Of a stretch of 64,000 bases of DNA, positions 48,195 through 58,942 are shown one piece after another. Below the pieces are notes generated by a model. The model saw only the letters and a list, made by a program, of their open reading frames with translations. It made no database searches and was not told the DNA's origin. How positions within the stretch are numbered: the stretch's first letter is position 1; every line of letters starts with the position of its first letter. The DNA is from Nicotiana tabacum (lineage: Eukaryota > Streptophyta > Magnoliopsida > Solanales > Solanaceae), in contig NC_134100.1 of NCBI RefSeq assembly GCF_000715075.1, forward strand, positions 28,006,042-28,070,041. Direction: 5' to 3'. A program made the translations under genes and the position numbers.

Positions 48195-50706
48195 ATGGTG
48201 AGGATATGCACTATCGAATCAGACGATCAGACACTCGTGCCCCCTTTTGGAGTCATGAGAGGCCAGGGCTGAGGTAGGGGCCAAGGAAGGGTACATGCTG
48301 CAGCCAGAGCACCTTCCAGAGCATCAACTGAGGAGCCACTAGTAGCTCCAGTTTGGGGACAGGCACCCAAGATGCCTATTGTCACCCTTGGACTTCAGGA
48401 GACCTTGGCACATTTTTAAGCATGTTCGGTACTTTAACTCAGGCGAGATTGATCCCCGTTTCACCAGCTACATCTCAGGCTGGGGGAGGAGCTCAGATAA
48501 CAGCGGCCCATACCCTGGAGCAGCGGGCCTATATTGATCTGGTTTTAGGTGTCATGACAACACATCCCATTATTTGATTCAGCCTGAGGACAGGCTAGAG
48601 GCATCTGAGGAGGAGTAGAGGAGACTTGAGAGGTTCAAGAAGTATGAACCTCCTACATTCAGTGGCATAGTTACTAAGGATGCACAGAGTTTTCTAGAAA
48701 AGTGCCACCATATTCTCTGCACCATGGGTATTGTGGAGCTGAGCGAAGTTGCCTTTATTACATTTCAGCTATTAGGAGTGGCATATAGGTGGTGGTAGGC
48801 TTACAAGGAGGGTAGGCCAGCTGATGCATCCCCACTCACTTGGGCTCAGTTTTCAGAGATGTTTTTGAGAGAGTTTGTTCCCTCGACCCTCTAGGATGCA
48901 TGGAACATGGAGTTTGAGCAGCTGCGTCAAAGGATTATATCAGTATCAGAGTATGCCATCAGATTCAGTAAGCTGTCCCGACATGTACCTGCCTTAGCTT
49001 CTACAGTCAAAAAGCGAGTTCGCAAATTTATCGAGGGGCTTAGTTATGGTCTTACGTTCAGTATGGCTTGAGAGTTGGAGACAGATACTCCATTTTAGTA
49101 GGTTGTAGAGACTACTCTGAGGATGAGGGTATGAAGGATCGAGAGAGGGAGGAGAAGGAGCCCGAGAGGCCTCAACGTCTTGGAGGATTTAGTGGTACCC
49201 ACACTACAATTTCAGCCTGTCATAGTAGAGGTTATGTGAGCCGCCTAGTTCATTTAGCACTTACTCTAGCTATTTCGAGTTCTCAGATCACCCATTATGC
49301 ACAACTACTTTCCAGTGCACCTCCTGCATGGGGTGCCTTCAACGGTCAGTCTAACCGACCATCAGTTTCAGCAGCCATACCCACTGAAAGCTTGTTTGAA
49401 GTGTAGTGATACTAGGTATACGGAGGGACTGCCCCAGACTCAGGAGAGGTGCACCTCCACAAACTACAAAGGTTTCACATATTTAAGAGGGTCCATAGGG
49501 TTCACAAGCCATGGTTACGGCTTTAGTGGCCGCTCTTTCTGCGCTGCCAACTAGGAATGGAGGTCAGCCGGGTAGAGGTCTCCCTAGAGGGGGAGGCCAA
49601 GCTCATTTCTATGCTTTTCTTGGTAGGACAATATTCAGGCCTGTCATAGGGATGCATCAATTTTATTTGATCATGGTTCCACTTATTCATGTGTGTCATC
49701 TTACTTTGCTCCAAATTTGGATATATCTCGTGATTCTCTGAATGCTCATGTAAATGTATCCATGCTTGTGGGAAATTCTGTTATTGTGGACCATATTTAT
49801 CGGTCGTGTTTGGTCAATATCGCTGGTTATGAGATCAGAGTTAATCTATTGCTACTCAATATAATAGACTTTTACATGAACTTGGGCATGGATTGGTTGT
49901 CGCCTTATCATGCTATTCTGGATTGTCACTCTAAGACTATGACATTGGCTATGCTAGGTTTGCCACGGTTAGAGTGGAGGGGTACATTGGATTATATTCC
50001 TAGCAATGTTGTGTCCTTTCTTAAGGCACATCGAATGGTTGAGAAGGGGTGTAAAGCATATCTAGCCTTTGTGAGGTATGTCAGTGCCGATACTCATTCC
50101 GTTGAGTCAGCTACGGTAGTGAGGGATTTCCAAGATGTGTTCCCAATAGACCTACCAAGCATGTCGCCCGATAGGGATATCGATTTTGATATTGACTTGC
50201 TGCTGGGAACTCCACCCATTTCTATTCCACCATATCGTATGGCATCATTATAGTTGTTGGAATTAAAAAAACAACTTCAAGAGTTGCTTGATAAGGGTTT
50301 CATCCGACAAAGTGTCTCACCTTGGGGTGCTCTAGTTTTGTTTGTGAAGAAGAAATATGACTCTATGAGGATATGTATTGATTATAGGCATTTGGACAAA
50401 GTTACAGTCAAGAACAAGTACCCACTAATGTGCATTGATGACTTATTTGATTAGCTTCAGGGTGCTGAGTGTTCTCTAAGATTGATTTGAGGTCAGGGTA
50501 TCATCAACTGAAGATTCAGGATTCAAACATCTGAAGATTGCTTTCAGGACTAGCTACGGTCACTGTGAGTTCTAGTGATGTCATTTGGGCTGACCAATGC
50601 CCCGCAACATTAATGCACTTTATGAACAATGTATTCCAGCCATATCTTGATTCTTTCATCATCATGTCCATTGACGACATCTTGGTGAATTCTCGCAGCC
50701 GAGAGG
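48195..50706 (+). pseudogene. gag-pol: Tekay/Del element E gag-protease-RT, decayed and cut by element F
   Basis: Starting at ATG 48195 (MVRICTIESDD), the gag core follows: FKKYEPPTFSGIV, then WAQFSEMFLREFVPSTL, then FEQLRQRIISVSEYAIRFS. A degenerate knuckle region comes next. Protease lies at about 49650-49950 with ILFDHGSTYSCVSSYFAP (normally D-P/S-G at the active site) and LGMDWLSPYHAILDCH. RT begins at about 50254 with [16 protein letters not shown] and [12 protein letters not shown], and keeps SIDDILV near 50680. At least ten in-frame stops and several frameshifts are present, many of them TAG where the family has Gln or Trp. The RT stops at 50706, where the LTR of element F begins. Confidence 0.92.
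50702..50706. repeat. presumed left target-site duplication of element F
   Basis: AGAGG precedes the F LTR. The partner copy would lie beyond the right edge, so this is unconfirmed. Confidence 0.35.
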
Positions 50707-52073
50707 TGACAAGCGCAAAACACACACATAAATATGCTCGCTAGTCGAATATAGTATAATATAATATTGTATCCATAGGGATTAGATTTAAACAGTATTC
50801 TTATAGTTTCTAGCTTGATTTCTATCCAAGATGATCATCAGTGAAGATTTATGTGATTAAAACTAAGAGTATAAACTATTGACTAATAACAATAGACACA
50901 AGTAATGAGCAAAGAAGGTTATCAATGGGAGAAGATAGGGTTTTGATAGGATAGGTGCAAGATAATTGTTTGGAATTTTACTCTAGATAATTCACTTCTA
51001 TTGTTCAAGTGAGTCTCTCGAATTCACTCAATTATTAGTTCAAACATTTAGTAGAAACTCCTCTCTCGATTATATCTCAACCTCACAAAATAAACTAAGT
51101 TAAGCTCGGTGAAGATATGCAAGAATTCATAGTGGATTGGTCTTTAGGAGAACCTCTCTTGATTATCCTCCTAACTAGGTTTAATCAATGACTCAACTAG
51201 CCTCTTTCGATTACTAAGAAGAATTAATTAACTCAACCAACATTATAATGCAAAGCTATCACAAATTATGCCTCTCTTGATTTCATGAACAAGTGAATAT
51301 AGATGAAACAATTAAATCATGCAAAATGATTTAATACATAAAACTAGAGTTATAATCCTCAAACAATTATCAATACACCAAATCCATCAAACCCTAAAGG
51401 GAACTATTTCATGGATATGGAACAATTTATTACAAATATGTTTAAAGTATAGAAAAACATAAAACAATTCAAACTCGAGTCTTGAGTGAGGTTAGAATGA
51501 TGAATTCCTGTGCTTTTTCTTCTCCAACTCCTCCTTACCCTCCTTAAGTCTTAGATGTGTCAAAAGTCCCAAAAATAATATTTTTTCATGTATTTATACC
51601 AAGTAGGGTTAGGTCCATACAAAAACACCTTTTTCTACGCGAAATAGGAAATTACTTTGTAAAATTTGTACAGGCGCACCGCATAGGGAGACGCGCTAGA
51701 TAGGGCAGCAGTGGATTTTATCAGGGAGTGTGTAATTTCATAACAAGAAGCATTTTACACAGCCACAACGCCCCACGTGTTGTGGCTGTGGAGAATTCTC
51801 AGAGTCTTTCGTTTTTCTCGCTTTTTGATATCCAAGCTTGGTCCTCGAATCCCGAATGCGATCCCAGCTTAATTCCTTAGGCTTTTACTCACACTTCAAA
51901 GCTTCAAATAACTCGAATTAGCTCCTTATCATCTACATCACTCGGAATCACTCCTACAAGGCATAAACACACAATAAGTGCAAAAAACTAGCGATTAAAG
52001 CTCAAATACAATTAAAGTGCAGTAAATTAGAGTGAAATAAGCGACTAAAATATGTAATTATAGCCTACCATCA
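50707..52073 (-). mobile_element. Athila-like element F, 3' LTR
   Basis: A 1367 bp LTR on the minus strand, starting TGATGGTAGGC at 52073 and ending GCGCTTGTCA at 50707. A TATA box (TATAAATA, 51591-51598 on the minus strand) and a polypurine tract just upstream support the assignment. It is inserted in the RT of element E. Confidence 0.85.
51591..51598 (-). promoter_or_regulatory. LTR TATA box of element F
   Basis: TATAAATA on the minus strand, about 475 bases into the LTR. Confidence 0.55.
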
Positions 52074-52086
52074 ATACCCCACACTT
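52074..52086 (-). other. Element F polypurine tract
   Basis: On the minus strand AAGTGTGGGGTAT lies directly before the LTR start. Confidence 0.7.
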
Positions 52087-53677
52087 AAGCCATTACTCAT
52101 CCTCGAGCAATCAATCTACACTTTATATAGACGCGACCTTATTAAACAACTCTCCTAACTCATCACATCAAGAATCTTTAAAATAGACTAAGCACAATAG
52201 TGTAACATCCTTGCCTCAAGATTTGACTCACAAATACCACGCCTTATTCACAACTCGCTCACTTAAACTAATATAGAGGTCAACGATATTACCTTTCCTT
52301 CATGAATCAAGTGCCCTCACACAACAATAAATAGTAGTTCCACACACAATAAAAGTTAAAAACAATTAGGAACTCAATATAGAAAAAATTCACTCACTCT
52401 CAGAAACAATATTCATATGCCACAAAAGATGCACCATAGGCTTTCCCGTAGTGTACTACTCTACTAATTGAGCTCATTCAGTCAAGGATCAAGTAGGACT
52501 TTAATTGGTTGTAACGTAGGCTGTGGGATGGGTATGATACATTTAGATATAAGAGTGACTACACCTCCCTAAGAACTTTAATACATACACTTTACCTTTC
52601 AAAACCCCACACTTATGTCAAAACATAACTCCAACTTCACATCGATATATATTAACTCCCTACTTCTTTTTTATCTTTTTTTTTTTCAACAACAATCCAA
52701 CTATTTTTTTCTTTCTTTTTCAATTCAAGCGGCTATTACTTTTTTAAAATAGTGCACCTTTCACCTTATTTCATTAGTTCCACTCAAAAGCCAAACCAAC
52801 CACCCCACACTTCAACTTTTACAAAGTTCATAACAATTTCAAGTGCTCATGAGAGGTACAAGGTTCAAATAGATGGTCAATCCAAACAAATGGGTAAGGC
52901 TTGTAATGTGGTTGCCAAAGAAATAGGATTACTGGCTCAAAGGGATTAACTAAGATACATAACAATTAGGTGGCTAATAACATATAACTGGCTCAACAAA
53001 GAAATGCCTATATCACTTCCAAGACTGAATATAACTATTATTTCGCTTTGCAAACACACGGGGTAAGTTCTAGACATCAAATGCAATGCACAGAATAACA
53101 CAAAAACCTCACACACACATGGCACATAACTCACTTAGGATTGGACTCATCAAGACACTCTAGTCAAAGCAGTTAAGCAAAGCTAAGATCATACAATTTA
53201 AGGTACTTATACAAATGCCACAACTAAAGTACTCACTATTCTCACGGTATAACAAAGCCAAGAGATATTGATTCCAATTCAAATCATAGCACAAGGTTTC
53301 CTACTCCTAACAAAAATAAAAGCTAACTACACTCGATTCAAATAACCCTTGGAAAAGAACCGTGGCCCAAAGAAAAACCAAGGGGGAATTATTACACTAC
53401 CTACAAAAGAAAATCATTTTGTCTTTTCTTTCGACTTAAATCCCTCAAGAAACCTGTCGATATGATATCCATCGTCAGGAAAAATTGAAACTTTTAAACT
53501 TTTAATGTTTTTTTTCAATTTCTTTTCTCTATATCTAACTACTCAGACTAACAAAACTAAAACTAAAACTAATATACATACAACATACAAATATCCCTCA
53601 CCCCACAATTTAAGTTGTGGCATGTCCCCATGATATACAATTAAAAAGCATAAAGTAAAGGAAACTTCCTTGAATAT
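52087..53677 (-). other. Element F noncoding region in place of pol
   Basis: About 1.6 kb of AT-rich sequence between the end of gag-protease and the polypurine tract, with no reverse transcriptase or integrase similarity. This is what makes F nonautonomous. Small ORFs are not recognised. Confidence 0.75.
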
Positions 53678-55780
53678 CTAGTCGACGTCTAAATCGAAGT
53701 TGGGCTCCATTCCACGAGCCCGAACTAGTGCACACATCCATGCAGACAACTTCTTCTCAGCCTTCTTGGGGTACACACCACACTTATCATTTTCACTAAC
53801 TGCAGCCTTCTTTTTTGAGCCCTTCACTTTCTACTCAACACTTGCAGATGGCTTCTCCTTTTTCACCCTGATTTTCACATTTATCTCAAAAGTCACAGTC
53901 TCCTCACCCACTCTAAGCATGAGTTTTCTGTCGTGTATATCCATTATAGCTCTACCCGTTGCTAAGAATGGTCTTCCTAGTATGAGGGGTACATCCTTGT
54001 TTTCCTTCATATTCACCACTATGAAATCTATAGAAAATACGAAATTATCTACACGAATCAAAACATCTTCCACTATCCTCTCAGGTGTCAAAGTAGTTTG
54101 GTCTGCCAGCTACAAGGATATTGGTGCTGACCTTAGCTCTCCAATCTTATTCTCCAGTTTCCTGTAAATAGACAATAGCATTAGATTAATTGAGGCACCA
54201 AAATCGCACAAAGACTTATCAAAATTAATAGTGCCTAAAGAGCAGGGTATAGAAAAACTCCCTGGATATCCACACTTTTGTGGGAGTTTTTTTTGCATGA
54301 TTGCAGTACAATGCTCAGTGAGCTTGACCACTGAGGTTTCTTCTATCTTCCTCTTCTTTGTCAGGATCTTCTTCAAGAATTTGGCATAAGCTGGCATTTG
54401 TGAGAGTACTTCCGTGAATGGTAAGTTCACATCAACCTATTTTAGCATATCTAGAAATTTCTCAAACTGCTTATCCAACTTTTCTGTATATAACTTTTAG
54501 GGAAAAGGTAAAGCATGCATGTACTTGCTCTCTTCAGTAGATTCCTCCCTTCTCGAAGTTTCCTCCTTCTTTTTGTTAGCTCTCTTCTCCCGTTTCTTCT
54601 TCTTATCAACTTCAATTTTCAGATGCTCCCCACTTTCTTTTTCGAGTTCCACATCTTTTAGACTGGGGTGGGCTCTTTCAACACTTGTCCCCTTCTCAAG
54701 TTCACAACATTCACTATTTCTTTGTGGTTTCTTTCAGTATTAGCGGGAAGAGTACCTGGTATTCTCTCAGATAATATAGTTGCAATCTGCCCAACTTGTC
54801 TTTCTAGGTTTTGAAAACCAGTGCCCAGTTATTTGATGGCTGCTCCATGAGCGTCTAACCTCTCATCTATCTTGGCATTGAAGGCTTTCATTAGATCTTT
54901 TAGACCAGGCTGATTTGACTATTGAGACTAAAACTACTACCTCTACTGATTTTGGAAGACTGGAGCTCCTTGTCCCTGAGGTCTGGGGTTATTTTTACGC
55001 CTTACATTTACAGCACCCCTAGATGAACTCCATGAAAAATTGGGGTGTCTCTGGCCCATTGCATTAAAGTTATAGTTTCCCACAACATTCACTTCCTCAG
55101 TTGAGGCTTGACATTCATAAGTAAGGTGTCCTCTTCCTCATATATCACAACCTGCATGAGTCTCACTTTGTATTGTAGCCAAAGTGAGCTTCCATATTTA
55201 TTTAGCCATATCATCAAGCTATTCCTGCACAGATGTGTTAGCATAAACCTGGTGAACACCTGTCGATCTTCTTCTTTCAGCACTCTCAGAGAGCCACTGA
55301 TTTGCATCTTCAGACAACTCATCAAGAATTGTGACTATCTCCTCTGAAGTCTTCTTCATCAACGAGCCTCCATTTATATTGCTCAATGTTCTTCGTGAGG
55401 CTGGTGTCAATCCATCCCAAAAGTCGTGGAGTTGCATCCATAGTTCAATTCCACTATGTTGACACTTTCTAACGATCTCCTTAAACATCTCCCATGCTTC
55501 AAACATGCTTTTAGTCTCTTCTAGGCAAAAGTTATGGATTTCACTTCTAAACTTGCCCGTTTTAGCTGAATAGAAATATTTATCAAGAAATTTTTTAGTC
55601 ATCTCATCCCATGTTCGACAACGGCTAGGGAAAGCTTCGAAGCCACTGCTTTGTATCATCTTTGATTATGAAGGGGAAAGCCCTTAAATAAACTGCATCT
55701 TGTTACACACCATTGTATTGAAAGGTGTTCAAAATCTCCTCGAAGTCCATTAAGTGGTTGTTTGGATCTTTGTTCATCTT
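53678..55780 (-). pseudogene. gag-pro: Athila-like element F gag-protease, N-terminus cut by element G
   Basis: On the minus strand from 55780: a gag core (KMNKDPNNHLMDFEEILNTF, then TWDEMTKKFLDKYFYSAKTG, then FDG-like SRRTLSNINGGSLM). A knuckle region near 55130 follows in which one Cys position is a stop. A linker has LPFTEVLSQMPAYAKFLKK, and the protease has LCDFGASINLM and DVPLILGRPFLATGRAIMDI. The stop is at 53678-53680 after a basic, KK-rich tail. Stops and frameshifts interrupt it; at least two are TAG at conserved Gln or Trp positions. The frame ends naturally before any RT, so this family appears to encode gag-protease only. The 5' end is lost where the G LTR enters at 55781. Confidence 0.88.
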
Positions 55781-56900
55781 TGTTTACCGTGAAAATGGTA
55801 ATAAAAATTAAATTTGATTATGGGGTTCTAAAAGTACGTGATCTATTTTTATGCTAGTTTGTTAAGCAGTTTATGCTATATATGTGAGACTTAGAAACGA
55901 AATAAGAGTAAGGAACCAAGTGATAACCTAACCGATATGCCAATTATCAGGGCCTTGAGCTTGTCGATTCGGGCCTCGAGGTCGATTCCGAAACTCGGCT
56001 GGGAGCTATCGAAAGGGGTTGAGGTATGACTAACAGTTATAATAAAATTAAAGGAGGCTCTTTATGGCCAATGTCAAGCAATAAATGATGAACAACAATG
56101 AAGATAATAAATGAAAGCGATAATATCAAGAGAGTATGTTAGAGAGTAAATAGAATATTCTTGCATATATCATGTGGAGCCATTGGAGCAACAACATGGG
56201 TTTACAAAATGACAAGGATCCCCTTTATATGGGAGGGGAATCCTAACATAGTACAAACATGCATTAATTACAAAGGTAAGGGGATGAGACAGCTAGATGA
56301 CACCCTGATTCAGGGTTAGGGTAGTCCACTAAGCTCTGTCAGTTCTAGTCGTGTACCTTGGGAACTCCCCATATCTGCCATAGCCATGGCCAACATTGTC
56401 ATTAGGTCAAGCGTCAATGAACCTCAAGGGAGGAATCCCGACCATAGCCTTGTAGCCTCGAGACTTCGAGGTGATCATCTGGGGTGCCTCGATAATGAGG
56501 AATTGGACCCTCTGATTTTGCCGTATACAGATAGTCCCCGCATTTCTTCGAGATGAGCTATAAGAAACGATTTTGACATCCAACTCTTCGGACTTCCTGC
56601 AATGATGCCACGTTGATGATATCATACTTATGATGTAAGCTTTCACGATAACTGGGACATCCCATGGACTTGTCTTTTCATTGTCATTCAATGTGCTGCC
56701 GATTCCCATTCTCCAAAGGGACCGTATCGCCATTGATCTAGTTTCCAATGGCGCATTGATTGCGCCTGCCGTTCCATCTTTCAAAGGCATTGATGGCGTT
56801 GTTGGCCATACTCCCACCCTTAAATAAAGGCCTTCCGGTACTATCTTTTTACCCAAGTGCCTTTCAATACCTTTCCATCCCTTTTTCTCACTACCCTCCT
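55781..56900 (-). mobile_element. Tat-like element G, 3' LTR (start of LTR not resolved)
   Basis: On the minus strand the LTR ends with TTTTCACGGTAAACA at 55781, a wording I associate with Solanaceae Tat elements. A TATA-like box (56223-56230, minus) is inside. The other LTR boundary cannot be fixed because no clear polypurine tract is visible; 56900 is an estimate. G interrupts the gag of F, and its 5' LTR lies beyond the window. Confidence 0.65.
56223..56230 (-). promoter_or_regulatory. LTR TATA-like box of element G
   Basis: ATATAAAG on the minus strand, followed by GGG; the likely core promoter for the G genomic RNA. Confidence 0.45.
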
Positions 56901-56915
56901 CCATTGCTACTCAAC

Positions 56916-57515
56916 ATGTTTGGGGTATACGACCTTAAGGTCTTACGGCGAAGTTCTCATCAACCACGCCATGGCATTTTCCCTGGGCTTTTCTTTATCG
57001 AGAGAGATTATACAATCTTGTCGTTGTTGTTATTGTTGTTGTTACGGTTGTTACTGATATCGTCGGTGGTTCAAGGTGATGAGATAGAAGCTCTAATATC
57101 TTCTGATTAGGAGGATGTTTGGACTCTACACCGCTTCTAGGGAGAGCATTCGGACTATACACCGCTGCTCACTCTCCTACCCCGGCCTGGTGTGGCACTT
57201 CATCCCGTTGGTTTTCCAAGGGATAAAATGGCACAACCGACCATTAGGCTTGCACGACACAATGTCCTAGAAGGCGGATCTGGAGCAACCATGCAAGTAG
57301 GGTTGATGCCCGCCAAATCTTCAACCTATGGCTTCGGCAGGCTATGTCTCTTTTTTCTGCTTCTTCTGCGTCACTTTCCTCTTCTTGAACTTCGCCCTCG
57401 GAGATATTACCCCGGAGGAGGTGGCGGTCGAAGATGTTGCCGCCGAGGATGCATGCCCGAGGAGACGATGCTCGAAGATGCTGCTGCCGAGGATGCACCT
57501 TTGGGAGTAGGCTAG
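56916..57515 (+). pseudogene. small antisense ORF of element G, unrecognised product
   Basis: One plus-strand frame from ATG 56916 (MFGVYDLKVLRRSS) runs about 200 codons to a TAG at 57513 and is interrupted by two TAG stops (57108-57110 and about 57138). A TATA-like TTAAATAAAGG (56820-56830) is about 90 bases upstream. The C-terminus is acidic with repeated EDAAAEDA-like blocks. A pyrimidine-rich stretch with AATACAAAG lies downstream, like a plant 3' UTR. I do not recognise the protein. Orientation is opposite to the gag-protease of G. It may be a second accessory ORF or part of the LTR/UTR that is open by chance. Confidence 0.4.
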
Positions 57516-58140
57516 GCTCAAGGCTTTTACTATATGTGTACCTTTTTGCTTCTTTGTTTATATGTAAGGACCTTTCGAGGGATTTTGTAATCAAGTGTTT
57601 TCTGAATACAAAGAAGTTTCTTTAATTTTTTCTTTGATACTTGCTGTATTTTCCTTCATTCCCCTTTATTTATGTTTATGGAGATTCTGAATGTATGATT
57701 CTACCGGTCGGTACCAATATCGAGCCCAGATATGAATGTTTTTTCTGGCCTTTGATTGACTAATACGACCTCTCGTGGAACCATTCACCATTTCTTGGAT
57801 TGTTCTGGTTGTCGGGACTCTTGATCAAGTTGAATGAAAGCAACGCTTCGAGCCTTGAGACCATGGTTTATCACTTAGGCTCTAAGGTGATCTTTGAGGG
57901 GAAATTTGCTCGGAGGCCCGTGGACAGGGAATGCCTTTGAGATTTTGAGGGAAGTCCCCGAGTGGAGGTTCATTCAAATCCGGACCTCCTAGAAACTTGT
58001 TTTGAACTTAGTGTAGATATCCTTAAGGCACTGTAGATAGATCCTGGAAGAGGGTTTGTCCGAACTCAGACGGTACCCAGGGGCCAAGCCCATACGGGTG
58101 GAGTTTAAATGCTTATTTTCTTGGAGCCTAATTCCCTTTT
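57516..58140 (+). other. noncoding stretch between antisense units of element G
   Basis: Probable 3' UTR of the preceding ORF to about 57650, then unassigned sequence with phrases such as CCCCGAG. No gene is seen. Confidence 0.5.
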
Positions 58141-58650
58141 GAAAAAGGTCTCCGAGGTCAGGTACCACCTCGGGACTTGTAATGATGTCGTTGGCTTCCT
58201 AGAGCCTAACCTTTTCCTGATGGAGGTCCATGATGTCGGGTACCACCTCGAGGCTGGCGATGATGCTGTTGGCCTTTTTTAGAGCCTAGCTTCATTTTTA
58301 TGGAGGTCCTTGAGGTCGGGTACCACCTTAGGACTAGCGATGATGTTATTGGCTTCTTTAGCCTAACTCCTTTTTGATGGAGGTCACCGAGGTAGGGTAC
58401 CACCTCGAGACTGGCGATGATGTTAATAGCTTCTTTAGAGCCTAACTTCTTTTTGATGGAGGTCCTCGAGGTCGGGTATCACCTCGAGACTGGCTATGAT
58501 ATTATTGGCTTCTTAGAGCCTAACTCCTTTTTGATGGAGGTCCTTAAGGTCGGTTACCACCTCGGGACTGGCAATGATGTTATTGGTTTCTTAGAGCCTA
58601 ACTCCTTTTTGATGGAGGTCCTCAAGGTAGGGTACCACCTCGAAACTGGC
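58141..58650 (+). repeat. tandem array in element G, about seven units of 80 bp
   Basis: Units share GATGGAGGTCCTYRAGGTCG, then GGTACCACCTCG, GATGTTATTGGCTTCTT and AGAGCCTAACTCC. In several units CGAGGT/ACCTCG arms enclose CGGGTACC. The open frame over 58417-58758 with a repeated FLMEVLKVGYHLETG motif is a by-product of the array. Confidence 0.85.
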
Positions 58651-58798
58651 AATGATACGAGGATTTACGCTCTTGATACATTTACATGGCATCGTCCAAT
58701 GTACGATATGGTTGCCAAGTTGTTGAGGCAATTTGATAACATCAGTCAGTGTTTCTAATCGGCCTTGAGGTAGGCGGATCGTCCCCATTTTTTCAATG

Positions 58799-58807
58799 TA
58801 TAAATAG
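58799..58807 (+). promoter_or_regulatory. TATA box of the antisense accessory gene
   Basis: TATAAATAG lies 136 bases before the ATG at 58943, a normal plant spacing for a 5' UTR of about 100 bases. Confidence 0.6.
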
Positions 58808-58942
58808 CATCATTTTCTGATCTTTTGGAGATTCCACCATTTCAATTAGTTGCCTTTCTTTTTCTGCGTTCAATCTCTCATCACTTCAACACTAATGTAC
58901 CAGCACAGATTCCTGCTTTAGCTTTCTGATTTTTCCATAGCC

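Noticed and set aside
58417..58758. 113-codon ORF with repeated FLMEVLKVGYHLETG
   Set aside because: An array by-product; the frame is interrupted in the other units of the same array.
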